Origin: Deferribacteraceae bacterium UBA6799
GTDB taxonomy: Bacteria > Chrysiogenota > Deferribacteres > Deferribacterales > Geovibrionaceae
Reading direction: 5' to 3'
NCBI GenBank assembly: GCA_002452335.1
Contig: DKFJ01000003.1
Location: forward strand, 86,735-150,734
Length of the DNA: 64,000 nucleotides
Shown piece by piece: positions 18,013 to 26,666 of the stretch (positions are counted from its first letter, which is position 1; each line of letters opens with the position of its first letter). The position numbers were made by a program, and so were the translations under genes. Below the pieces are notes generated by a model. That model ran no database searches. It worked only from the letters and a program-made list of their open reading frames with translations, and was not told the DNA's origin.

Positions 18013-20301
18013 TCAGTCTTTGATAAGTATCTCTCTGGGTTTCGATGTGCCGTCGCTGGGGGCGATGATGCCCTGTTTTTCCATAATCTCTACTATTCTG
18101 GCGGCACGGTTATACCCTATTCTCAGGTATCTCTGTATCATGGATATGGAGGCAAAACCTTTCTGGCGAACCAGTTCCAGCGCCTCCTGATATTTTTCGT
18201 CCATCTCGCTGTCGTCCACTTCGTCCGGGTCAAATGTCTGCTCACGCACCAGATCCATGTTGTATTCCGGTTCGCCGAGGGTTTTCAGGTGCTCCACTAT
18301 GCGCCCCACCTCTTCGTCAGACACAAAACATCCGTGCACACGGGTGGTGTCGCTCATGCCCGGCGGCATGAACAGGCTGTCTCCCTTGCCCAGCAGAACT
18401 TCCGCCCCGCCTGTATCCAGAATGGTTCTGGAGTCCACTTTGGACGATACTCTGAATGACAGTCTGGAGGGCATGTTCGCTTTTATAATACCGGTTATGA
18501 CGTTTACAGAAGGACGCTGTGTCGCCAGCACAAGGTGGATGCCCACAGCTCTCGCCATCTGGGCTATACGGATGATGGACTGCTCCACCTCTTTACCCGC
18601 CACCAGCATAAGATCGGCGAACTCGTCAACGATAACCACAAGATAGGGCATTTTGGGCAGACTGGAGTCATTCTCCGCCTTCATATTATATGAATCTATA
18701 TTTCTGACTTTCAGCGATGCCAGAGCGGAGTATCTGTTCTCCATCTCCTCCACCACATTGCGCAGAACATTAGCCGCCTTACGAGGGTCAGTCACCACAG
18801 GCGCGGCGAGGTGAGGTATGTCGTCATAAATGCTCAGCTCCACCATCTTTGGGTCTACCATTACGAATTTCACCTTGTCCGGCGAAGACTTGAATATGAT
18901 GGAACAGATCAGCGTGTTCACCGCCACGGATTTTCCGCTTCCGGTGGTTCCCGCCACCAGCAGGTGCGGCATGGCGGCCAGATCGCTGACATATGCCTTG
19001 CCCGCTATGTCCTTGCCCATGGCAAAAGCCAAAGGAGACGCGCTGACGTTGTATTCTCTGGACTGCAACAGCTCGCTCAATGAGACCATCGCTCTGTATT
19101 TGTTAGGAAGCTCTATCCCCACCACGGACTTTCCGGGGATGGGGGCTATGATTCTGACGCTCACCGCAGACATGGCAAGGGCGAGATCGTCAGTAAGGTT
19201 AGCTATCTTATTAATCTTCACTCCGGGCGCCGGCTCGAACTCATAAAGCGTAACCACGGGTCCCGGCTGAATCTCTCTGATGCGTCCGTTCACACCGAAA
19301 TCAGCCAGTTTAGAAACCAGCATATCGCCTTTCGCCTTCAGCTCGGCGTGTGATTCCGCCCGGCTGTCGGTTTTCGGCTCATCCAGAAGGCTGAGGGGAA
19401 CGGTATATACCCCTGCGTATTTTTCCATCTGCACAGGAGGTTTTATAGTGATGCCGTTTCCGGCGGGCTTATCATCTTCAAACACAGGATCCAGAGGCGT
19501 ATCGTCATCCACCTCTGAGCTTTTCACAGGCTCAGGCTTAGACGACTTATCATCTTTTTTCATCAGATTTTCATCCGCCAGCGGAGCGGACAGTGTCTGG
19601 TTTCTGCTGCCGATAGGCGAACCGTCAGATGCGGGAGGGGTATATCCTCTGACAGAGACGCCGCCGGAGTCAAAATCGTTGAAATTCTCTTCATCTTCCT
19701 GCTTTTCAGCGGGTTTTTCTTTTCTGGCGGGGATATCTATTTTAGGCATTTTCACGCCTTCTCTCACAAATTTGATAATCACTCTGGGAAACAGCGCCAG
19801 CAGAAGAAGAAGCAGGATAAACACACTCACTATTACTCCGCCCACCCGTCCCACCAGAGAGGAGAAGAGATCAGCAGAAAACAACCCGGCTATGCCGCCT
19901 GTGGGTTTCTGCGAAAAGATAAAATCGTTGCCGCCCATGAATCCGGTGAGGGTGGACAGCATATAGAGCACCAGCAGAAAGAGTATGAATCGGAATATGG
20001 AGCGTCTCCATTTCATTGACATGTCTTTTCTGTGCTTGTGCGCTGTCCAGGCAAACCAGAAGAGCACAAAAGGAAGCACAAAGGTAGTCCATCCGAAAAA
20101 TGTCGCCAGATAATCGCTAAAATAGGCTCCGGATTTCCCGAAAAGGTTGCCTACATGCTGGTCATAGTTGGAAAAAACGATAAAAGTATATCCCGGGTCC
20201 GCTTCTGAGTGAGAGTATATCGCCAGTGTCGCAAACACCGAAAAGAATAGAACTGCTAAAAAAACTATGTCTGTTCTGATACCTTTGGTCTCTATATCCA
20301 T
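18013..20301 (-). CDS. ftsK: FtsK/SpoIIIE-type DNA translocase
   Basis: This hexameric, septum-anchored ATPase pumps chromosomal DNA toward the cell poles and helps resolve dimers at dif. From ATG 20301 it is 762 residues. Four membrane spans lie in about the first 190 residues, and a charged Pro/Asp-rich linker runs to about 310. The alpha/beta motor has Walker A AGTTGSGKS, Walker B LVVIVDEFADLM and the ATQRPSVNVITG segment. A C-terminal gamma winged helix ends it (GFASISMIQRYLRIGYNRAARI), which reads KOPS-type DNA signs. A TTG at 20331 would add ten residues but has no ribosome-binding site. The gene start overlaps the end of uppP. Confidence 0.94.
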   Translation of the reverse strand: MDIETKGIRTDIVFLAVLFFSVFATLAIYSHSEADPGYTFIVFSNYDQHVGNLFGKSGAYFSDYLATFFGWTTFVLPFVLFWFAWTAHKHRKDMSMKWRRSIFRFILFLLVLYMLSTLTGFMGGNDFIFSQKPTGGIAGLFSADLFSSLVGRVGGVIVSVFILLLLLLALFPRVIIKFVREGVKMPKIDIPARKEKPAEKQEDEENFNDFDSGGVSVRGYTPPASDGSPIGSRNQTLSAPLADENLMKKDDKSSKPEPVKSSEVDDDTPLDPVFEDDKPAGNGITIKPPVQMEKYAGVYTVPLSLLDEPKTDSRAESHAELKAKGDMLVSKLADFGVNGRIREIQPGPVVTLYEFEPAPGVKINKIANLTDDLALAMSAVSVRIIAPIPGKSVVGIELPNKYRAMVSLSELLQSREYNVSASPLAFAMGKDIAGKAYVSDLAAMPHLLVAGTTGSGKSVAVNTLICSIIFKSSPDKVKFVMVDPKMVELSIYDDIPHLAAPVVTDPRKAANVLRNVVEEMENRYSALASLKVRNIDSYNMKAENDSSLPKMPYLVVIVDEFADLMLVAGKEVEQSIIRIAQMARAVGIHLVLATQRPSVNVITGIIKANMPSRLSFRVSSKVDSRTILDTGGAEVLLGKGDSLFMPPGMSDTTRVHGCFVSDEEVGRIVEHLKTLGEPEYNMDLVREQTFDPDEVDDSEMDEKYQEALELVRQKGFASISMIQRYLRIGYNRAARIVEIMEKQGIIAPSDGTSKPREILIKD

Positions 20302-21083
20302 ACTATAGATACTATCCCCATTACCAGGCAATACATGGCGAAAAGCCTAAGGTTTGCCCTTTTGATAAAATATACCATCATGCCGATGGCAAAAAAACCT
20401 GTGATGAACGCCGCCGCCATACCCGCGAGATACATAGGTATCTCGGAGGAGGCAACATCGCCCAGATGTCTGGACTGTAATATTATAGCGCCTAAAATGG
20501 CGGGAACGGACATTAAAAATGTGAATTCTCCCATCTCTGAGCGTTTGATGCCCAGATAGAGCCCTGCGGCAGTGGTTGAGCCGGAGCGGGATATGCCGGG
20601 AATAACAGCCAGCCCCTGAACTATCCCTATCAGAAAAGCGGGGACAACGCTGATCAGCTTCTGCCCGTGGAATCTGTCGGAGAAGAGCAGCAGTACAGAT
20701 GTAGCGATAAGAAAATATCCGACGTATGACGGAGTGCTGAACATCCCCTCCACCGTCTTTTCCAGAGAGAGTCCTATGATGCCCGTGGGGATGGTCGCTA
20801 TGATGATTCCCCAGAAGAAGCGCTTGTTTTCGAAATAGATAATCTTGTAATCATTATTGATAAGCCCCAGAGGACTGATGAGCAACTCAAATATCCTGTG
20901 GCGGAAATACACCACCACCGCTCCCAGTGTCGCTCCGTGAAGAAGGGTGTCAAAGAGCATGCCCGGCTGGACAAAATCCTTGAAAAGCGACTGGACAATA
21001 ACCAGATGCCCCGAGCTGCTGACGGGCAGAAATTCCGTCAACCCCTGTACTATACCCAAAATAATAGCTGTAGTGTAATCCAT
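20292..21083 (-). CDS. uppP: Undecaprenyl-diphosphatase (BacA type)
   Basis: The enzyme recycles the lipid carrier for peptidoglycan and surface polysaccharides by removing a phosphate from undecaprenyl diphosphate. The 263-residue polytopic protein carries both family signatures: the N-terminal LGIVQGLTEFLPVSSSGHLV and the internal PGISRSGSTTAAGL. The start codon follows the rnj stop codon immediately (TAAATG), and the end overlaps ftsK, so the gene is in the middle of a compact operon. Confidence 0.95.
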   Translation of the reverse strand: MDYTTAIILGIVQGLTEFLPVSSSGHLVIVQSLFKDFVQPGMLFDTLLHGATLGAVVVYFRHRIFELLISPLGLINNDYKIIYFENKRFFWGIIIATIPTGIIGLSLEKTVEGMFSTPSYVGYFLIATSVLLLFSDRFHGQKLISVVPAFLIGIVQGLAVIPGISRSGSTTAAGLYLGIKRSEMGEFTFLMSVPAILGAIILQSRHLGDVASSEIPMYLAGMAAAFITGFFAIGMMVYFIKRANLRLFAMYCLVMGIVSIVWI

Positions 21084-22721
21084 TTACTTCTCCGCAACAA
21101 CGGGGATGACCAGAGGTCTTCTGTCCAGCGTCTTCTTAAAGAACCGCTTGGTAAGCCTCCTCACACCCTCTTTGATCTCTGAATAATCATAATCGGCAGA
21201 ATTTGTAAATTCTCCCATGTGTTCTGTCAGAAAATCTTTCAGCTTGTCTATATATTTTTCGTCCAGACTGAACCCCGCTGTCTCCACCACGGGAGGCATT
21301 TCATAGGTTCCGTCAGTATTTTTCAGCATCAGAACGCTCACCGCTCCGTCACGGCACAGGTGCTTGCGTTCTCTGATAGACTCTTCGTCCATGGCAAAGT
21401 GACCACGGAGGTCGATAAAAACCTTCCCGTGGGGTACATCGCCCTTTTTTATCAGCTCGTTGTTGTGGAATGTCACACGTTTTCCGTCTTCCAGCAGAAG
21501 CACGTTGTCATTGTCCACCATGCTCATGGATTTCAGCATCCTCTTCATGGTGATCAGGTGCATCGGCTCGCCGTGTATCGGGATGACATACTGCGGGCGG
21601 GTGAAGTTCACCATCAGCTTGATCTCCTCCTGAGAGGCGTGACCGGATACATGTATCCTGTTCTTGCCGATGTCAACAACCGTTCCGCCTGATTTATATA
21701 TCATATTTACCAGATTTATCAGATTCTTTTCATTGCCGGGGATAACTCTCGCTGATATCACGAATGTATCGCCCTCTTTCACATTCAGGTCTTTGCGTTC
21801 GCCGGAAACAACCCTGTAAAGGGTGCTGTTGGTCTCTCCCTGACAGCCTGTTATTATATAGCATATCTTGTCTGGGTCCATACGTCTGGCTGTCTTCAGA
21901 TCGACTATCAGATCCTCGGGCATCTCCACATATCCCAGCGAAGCCGCTATGGATACGTTGCGGTCCAGCGCCGCACCCTCCAGAACAACCTTGCGCCCGC
22001 ACTCTCTGGCTATCTCGAACACCTGACGGAATCTGTCCACGTTCGAAGAGAAGGTGGTGAAGAATATCCGCCCCTGAGCGTTTCTGAATATCTTCAGCAG
22101 ATCGTTGCGGATACTGCTCTCCGAATGGGTAAACCCCTCACGCTCGGCATTGGTGGAATCTATCAGCAGAGCTGTCAGTCCCTGCTCCCCCAGCGCCGTA
22201 AAATCAGAAGGCTTAAACGGCTCTCCGCCCACGGGCGTCTGATCTATCTTAAAATCAGAAGCGTGCAGTCCGGAGAAATCCCCGGCCACTATGTGCAGAG
22301 CGTATGTATCACTGATGGAGTGAGTGACAGGCAGAAATGTCACGGAGAAATCCCCTGCCGTGATCGTCTCTCTCGCCAGAATATAGTTCAGATTGAACGG
22401 ACTGTTTCTCGACCTGCTCTTCGCCTGAAGAATCCCCAGAGACAGTCTGCCTCCGTACACAGGAAAATTGAACCTGCGCAGGAGAACCGGCACGGCGCCC
22501 ACATGATCTTCGTGTCCGTGGGTGATAAAGACACCCTTCACCTTGTCTCTGATCTTTTCGATATAGTCGAATGACGGGATCACATAGTCGATCCCGGGAA
22601 AGTTGTTGTCGGCGAACATAACGCCGCAGTCCACAATTATAGCTGAGTGTTCGGTCTCGTAGACATACATGTTCATGCCTATCTCGCCCACTCCGCCTAG
22701 TATAGATATAGTACAAGACAT
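21084..22721 (-). CDS. rnj: Ribonuclease J
   Basis: This metallo-beta-lactamase/beta-CASP ribonuclease acts in RNA maturation and decay (5' exonuclease plus endonuclease in characterised members). The 545-residue protein shows the metal site HGHEDH at residues 68-73, VTHSISD, LIDSTNAEREGFTHSE, the beta-CASP region (ITGCQGETNSTLYRVVSGE, shortened) with HVSGHASQEE and IPIHGE, and a C-terminal domain from about residue 450. It is the first gene of a run with uppP, ftsK and a flavoprotein gene. No strong ribosome-binding site is visible before ATG 22721. Confidence 0.93.
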   Translation of the reverse strand: MSCTISILGGVGEIGMNMYVYETEHSAIIVDCGVMFADNNFPGIDYVIPSFDYIEKIRDKVKGVFITHGHEDHVGAVPVLLRRFNFPVYGGRLSLGILQAKSRSRNSPFNLNYILARETITAGDFSVTFLPVTHSISDTYALHIVAGDFSGLHASDFKIDQTPVGGEPFKPSDFTALGEQGLTALLIDSTNAEREGFTHSESSIRNDLLKIFRNAQGRIFFTTFSSNVDRFRQVFEIARECGRKVVLEGAALDRNVSIAASLGYVEMPEDLIVDLKTARRMDPDKICYIITGCQGETNSTLYRVVSGERKDLNVKEGDTFVISARVIPGNEKNLINLVNMIYKSGGTVVDIGKNRIHVSGHASQEEIKLMVNFTRPQYVIPIHGEPMHLITMKRMLKSMSMVDNDNVLLLEDGKRVTFHNNELIKKGDVPHGKVFIDLRGHFAMDEESIRERKHLCRDGAVSVLMLKNTDGTYEMPPVVETAGFSLDEKYIDKLKDFLTEHMGEFTNSADYDYSEIKEGVRRLTKRFFKKTLDRRPLVIPVVAEK

Positions 22722-22913
22722 AAGCTATTCTAAATAACTCCTGATAAAAAGACAAGCAAGTTAAATCAGTATGATGATTTTTTTAAAACAACCCCAAGTG
22801 CTTCAGACAATCAAATGCTATACATAAAATATCTTAGACATCAAATTTTTACCCGCAATTTCCCCATATACACAGCAACATTTGCAGATGTATAATCATT
22901 ATCAGGAGGCTTT

Positions 22914-23771
22914 ATGAAAAATATACTGATGTCGCTGATATCCGCTGTCATGCTGACAGGAACGGTCTTTGCCGCTGATTATTCTCTGCCTTCATTCATT
23001 TTTCCAGATACCGGCATCCCTTTTGTCAACAGGGTGAAACAGCTCTGCTCGGATACAGCGGGAAAAGATTTTTCCGACCTTTTCGGCTCCACGGCTCTAA
23101 ATGACGAATCCGTATGCGGATACACAAAAGAGGACATCGCGAAGATATACACCACTGGCTTTTACAAATATTATGACACAAAAAATCTCGCTGAAACGAC
23201 CGGAAGAAACACCGGAGTTGACATGTTCTTCGGCATAACAGAAACCATAAACCCGGAATTCATCAGCTTCTCCTGCCCTTCGGATAAGGCAAATGGAGAG
23301 ATAACCTACCGATATGTCAGCAAAACCGACTCTGTAATAGGCAAGTACGAATCACACAGCACAACGGTCAATGTTGTAACCATGTACCTGAATAACATTA
23401 ACGAACCAGACTACATCAGGACACTGAGTCAAGCCACAGTGACAGGAAACCTGCCGATACCGACGCCTTCAGTTATCCCCGCATTCAGAGACATGAATAC
23501 CGGTGAAACAGTGCTGGCGGTTAAGGTAAACGGCAACAGTTCAGTCATATATATCGAACAGCTCGGCGATAAAAAAACCCGCCTGAAAGCATGGGATAAC
23601 GGAAATCTGCTGACAATACAGCATATGAAAAAAGGGCTCTACCACGGCACTTTCGAAATGAAGGAGAGGCGGACAAAAATTATGGGCACTGAATATGTAA
23701 CTCCCGGCTGGACAAGATGCTACAGCAACGGCGTGGAAGTCAAAACCACAGGTGAATGTAATGTGGATTAG
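22914..23771 (+). CDS. Secreted protein of unknown function
   Basis: This 285-residue protein has a clear signal peptide (LMSLISAVMLTGTVFA, cleavage before ADYS) and five cysteines in the mature part, two of them close to the C-terminus (TRCYSNG and TGECNVD). No domain is recognised. The start is well supported by CAGGAGG six bases upstream. It is alone on its strand, with a short relic reading frame overlapping its last codons. A terminator lies 110 bases after its stop. Confidence 0.72.
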   Translation: MKNILMSLISAVMLTGTVFAADYSLPSFIFPDTGIPFVNRVKQLCSDTAGKDFSDLFGSTALNDESVCGYTKEDIAKIYTTGFYKYYDTKNLAETTGRNTGVDMFFGITETINPEFISFSCPSDKANGEITYRYVSKTDSVIGKYESHSTTVNVVTMYLNNINEPDYIRTLSQATVTGNLPIPTPSVIPAFRDMNTGETVLAVKVNGNSSVIYIEQLGDKKTRLKAWDNGNLLTIQHMKKGLYHGTFEMKERRTKIMGTEYVTPGWTRCYSNGVEVKTTGECNVD

Positions 23772-23868
23772 ACTTCTGTCTATCCTGCTTTTTCTCTCAG
23801 TCGGCGCCTATGCTCAGGTATACGACCCCCACACGGTATATTCGTCAGCGCCACGACACTGCCTATAA
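23761..23868 (+). pseudogene. Truncated remnant of a secreted-protein gene
   Basis: The 35-codon frame starts inside the end of the previous gene and encodes a convincing signal peptide (RLLSILLFLSVGAYA, then QVYDP) but stops soon after. Another frame of the same strand continues sensibly just behind it (GIFVSATTLPITDYLTKKG). The two would join if the C run at 23825-23829 were one base longer. That continuation runs into the terminator, so the 3' part of the gene is missing as well. The most likely reading is a decayed gene; a genuine small secreted peptide is the alternative. Confidence 0.4.
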
Positions 23869-23881
23869 CCGACTATCTCAC

Positions 23882-23913
23882 AAAAAAGGGGAGCTTCCGC
23901 TCCCCCGTTTTTT
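23882..23913. terminator. Bidirectional terminator between convergent genes
   Basis: The stem GGGGAGC/GCTCCCC with loop TTCC is flanked by six A on the left and, after CG, six T on the right. It can therefore terminate plus-strand transcripts from the secreted-protein gene and minus-strand transcripts from the YajQ-family gene, whose stop codon begins at the next base. Confidence 0.88.
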
Positions 23914-24405
23914 CTAGTTTTTCAGGTTTACAAACTGAACAGGCACATCCAGATCGGATGTCTTCATCATCTGCATCACTGCCTGAAGATCGTCTATCTT
24001 CTTGCCCTCCACCCTCACACGCTCATCCATAATAGAGGCGTTCACTTTCAGCTTGGAGTCTTTGATGATCTTCACTATCTTTTTGGCGTTGTCCTTGCCC
24101 AGTCCCTCTTCTATCTTTATCTCGAATTTTTTGTGACCTTTCGATGTGTTCTCCGGCTCGCCGAAGCTGAAAACACGGCTGTCGATATTTCTCTTCACCC
24201 CGTGTTTTATCATCATCTCTTTGATGGCCTGACATTTCATATCGTCAGACGTTGTTATCTTCACGATTTTGTCTTTCTTGTTCAGGTCTATCTCAGTATC
24301 TGAGCCCCTGAAGTCGAACCGTCCCTCGCACTCTTTCTTTACCAGGTTGACGGTGTTGTCCAGCTCCTGAATATCTATTTCGTTCACTATGTCAAATGAC
24401 GGCAT
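23914..24405 (-). CDS. YajQ-family nucleotide-binding protein (UPF0234)
   Basis: The 163-residue protein matches the YajQ family over its full length: the start MPSFDIVNEIDIQELDN, the middle FDFRGSDTEI, and the C-terminal KLKVNASIMDERVRV and SDLDVPVQF. Members have two ferredoxin-like domains. Some bind cyclic di-GMP or tRNA/rRNA and influence virulence regulation, and the role in this organism is not evident. It is transcribed divergently from the molybdopterin oxidoreductase gene. Confidence 0.92.
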   Translation of the reverse strand: MPSFDIVNEIDIQELDNTVNLVKKECEGRFDFRGSDTEIDLNKKDKIVKITTSDDMKCQAIKEMMIKHGVKRNIDSRVFSFGEPENTSKGHKKFEIKIEEGLGKDNAKKIVKIIKDSKLKVNASIMDERVRVEGKKIDDLQAVMQMMKTSDLDVPVQFVNLKN

Positions 24406-24481
24406 AATGTCCTCCGGCGTAAAATTTGTAAGTTATACAAATAATCATTGATTTTCGTTCTATGCAAGATAAAATTGCCTC

Positions 24482-26140
24482 ATGAATACATTTTGCAGTA
24501 AAGACTGCCCCGACCTCTGTGCTCTGAAGGCACAGATAACAAACGGAAAACTAAAAACTGAAGGCAAAAAGGAAAGCTGGCAGAGCACCGGTTTTGTCTG
24601 TGCTAAATTCAAGCTGTTCGCCGAAAGAGAGATAGGCAATTCAGTCAGATCATACCGCATGAACTGCGCTCAGAAAGAGGAATTCACTTCCGAAACGGAT
24701 GCCCTCAACGCGGCGGCGGATATGCTCCAGCAGTACAGAGACAAAAAGATACTGTATGTAAAAGGTTCTGGAAGTCTGGCGTACAACATGGGCTACTGGG
24801 ATGTTCTGATGAGCGGTTTTGAAAACTGTTATAAAGTGACCGGAGGCGTCTGCGACAACACAGGCGGCGATGCCCACGAGGCTGATTTCGGCACGGAGCT
24901 CAACCCTCCCGTGGAGAATATTCAGAGCGCCGACACCATAATCCTTTTCGGAAAGAACGCCGCTGTGATCAGCCAGCATCTCTACAGCCACCTGAAAGAC
25001 CTTAAAAAACTCGATAAAAAAATTATATATATCGATCCTGTCAGAACAAAGACAGCGGCTATCGCCGACAGATACATCCGGATAAACCCGGGATGCGACG
25101 GACTGCTGGCATATGCCCTGCTCTGCTCGCTGGGATATGAAAAATCTGAGAATGCACAAAGATATCTAGAATTATCAGGTATTAACAACGATGATTTTCA
25201 ATATCTGTTCAGCAGTATATCAGGCAAAACCGCCTTTATAGAGGGTTTTGGGATACAGCGTCAGACCAACGGAATGAACGCCGTGAGGCTCATAAACCGT
25301 CTGGCAGTGAAAACCGGAAACACCGACAGGCTGTATTACGGTCACGGGTCAAAAAGATTCTGGGAATCCCTTCCGGCGAAATTCAATAATTTCGTGCATA
25401 TAAACGAAGCGGCGGAAAAGCTGGCGTCAGGCGAGTTCGATCTTTTCATCAACGTAGCCGCCAACCCCGCCATGACCTATCCGGACGCAAAAAACTGGGT
25501 GAAAGGAATCAACAGCACTCCCACGATAGTTGTGGACACCTGCCACACCAGAACATCCGAGAACTGCGACCTGTTTCTGAAAGTCGGCGGAATGTTCGCC
25601 CAGAAGGACTTTATGGCGAGCTATTTCTTCGAGCATTTCCATGTCAGAGAGAGCCTCACAGATGAGCTCTCAGATATGGACGCCGCAAAATATATAGCGG
25701 ACAGGCTGAATATACCTCTTGAGTTCGCACCACCGAAGGCGAAGACTTTAGCCAAAAGAGCGTATAAAGACGAACCCATTGAGCCGGTTATTCCGGAGAC
25801 GTCTGACAGGTTTCAGCTGTTCAGCGCCTCTCATCACCTTTATCTGAACTCTCAGCATACGCCGGAGATAGCGGACAGGCTGAAAACTGTGATGATAAAC
25901 CCGAAAGACGCTGAAAAACTCGGCGTGAAGAACGGCGATGAGCTGACGGTGGAGAACGAATACGGATATTTCAAAGCGGATGCCGCTATTACTGACGATG
26001 TACCGGAAAAGCTGATCCTCTGCTGGAAGAACATCCCCATGAAAGAGGGATTTATAAATGATATGATACCGCCCAGACTAACCGATTCCGGAAACGGCAT
26101 GGTTTATTATACAGTCTTTGCGGACGTCAGAAAGAGCTGA
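24482..26140 (+). CDS. Molybdopterin-dependent oxidoreductase with N-terminal [4Fe-4S] site
   Basis: This 552-residue member of the DMSO-reductase superfamily has an N-terminal cluster motif with Cys5, Cys9, Cys13 and Cys40. Molybdopterin-binding regions follow (IILFGKNAAVISQH, VDTCHTRTSENCD). A C-terminal dinucleotide-binding beta-barrel (MINPKDAEKLGVKNGDELTVEN, shortened) comes last. It is shorter than catalytic subunits such as FdhF (about 700 residues). No twin-arginine signal is present, so it is cytoplasmic. The residue in the usual metal-ligand region, GGVCDNTGGDAH, suggests Cys or Asn near the metal, but this cannot be settled by eye. No partner subunits are adjacent, so the substrate is unknown. 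Confidence 0.82.
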   Translation: MNTFCSKDCPDLCALKAQITNGKLKTEGKKESWQSTGFVCAKFKLFAEREIGNSVRSYRMNCAQKEEFTSETDALNAAADMLQQYRDKKILYVKGSGSLAYNMGYWDVLMSGFENCYKVTGGVCDNTGGDAHEADFGTELNPPVENIQSADTIILFGKNAAVISQHLYSHLKDLKKLDKKIIYIDPVRTKTAAIADRYIRINPGCDGLLAYALLCSLGYEKSENAQRYLELSGINNDDFQYLFSSISGKTAFIEGFGIQRQTNGMNAVRLINRLAVKTGNTDRLYYGHGSKRFWESLPAKFNNFVHINEAAEKLASGEFDLFINVAANPAMTYPDAKNWVKGINSTPTIVVDTCHTRTSENCDLFLKVGGMFAQKDFMASYFFEHFHVRESLTDELSDMDAAKYIADRLNIPLEFAPPKAKTLAKRAYKDEPIEPVIPETSDRFQLFSASHHLYLNSQHTPEIADRLKTVMINPKDAEKLGVKNGDELTVENEYGYFKADAAITDDVPEKLILCWKNIPMKEGFINDMIPPRLTDSGNGMVYYTVFADVRKS

Positions 26141-26666
26141 TTATCTCTCTGATCTCTTTCAGTTCTTTATAAAAACCTATTCCGGCGACCCCGGCATAGC
26201 CCATGCCTCTGAGCTCTAAGACGTTGGAGCTGTTGATTCCCCCCAGAGCGTATATCTCTCTGTGCAGTCCGCTTACGTCCACAACGCCAAGTGGTTTTAC
26301 CTCGTAGTCCTTTTTAGTCATAAATATAGGGCTGAGAGTATAATAATCCGCCTGAACCGACAGGATCTCTTCCACGGAATGAGCGGAATATCCCCTTAAC
26401 AGTTTTGGAATCTCCATTACATAGGTGTCCCTGTTCAGATGGGCTCCGGTCATACCGCACATCACAGCTATTACAGGTTTTCCGGATAATACGATATCCA
26501 TTTCGGGCAGAGCTTTTCTCAGCCTGCCGCATTCCTTTATCATCAGGTCGTCACTGACATTCTTTATGCGGAACCACAGCCTGTCGGCATAGCGTGCCGA
26601 CATAACGGCGATGTCCAGCCAGCTCTCACCGAAAGTCTGATAGTCAATGACCTGTATTATTTTCAT
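26127..26666 (-). CDS. ThiE/TenI-family thiamine phosphate synthase-like protein
   Basis: A TIM-barrel protein of 179 residues, starting at ATG 26666 (a longer open frame to 26897 only mirrors glnE). Family features are PVIAVMCGMTGAHLN (the usual HLG loop), YYTLSPIFMTKKDY (the SPIF motif near ADYY) and the C-terminal YALGGINSSNV (usual GGI.) and GVAGIGFY. ThiE joins HMP-PP and HET-P to make thiamine phosphate, and TenI is the related thiazole tautomerase. The missing HLGQ-D pattern and short length leave the activity uncertain. The start overlaps the end of glnE by 23 bases. The 3' end overlaps the convergent molybdopterin oxidoreductase gene by 14 bases. Confidence 0.72.
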   Translation of the reverse strand: MKIIQVIDYQTFGESWLDIAVMSARYADRLWFRIKNVSDDLMIKECGRLRKALPEMDIVLSGKPVIAVMCGMTGAHLNRDTYVMEIPKLLRGYSAHSVEEILSVQADYYTLSPIFMTKKDYEVKPLGVVDVSGLHREIYALGGINSSNVLELRGMGYAGVAGIGFYKELKEIREIISSF

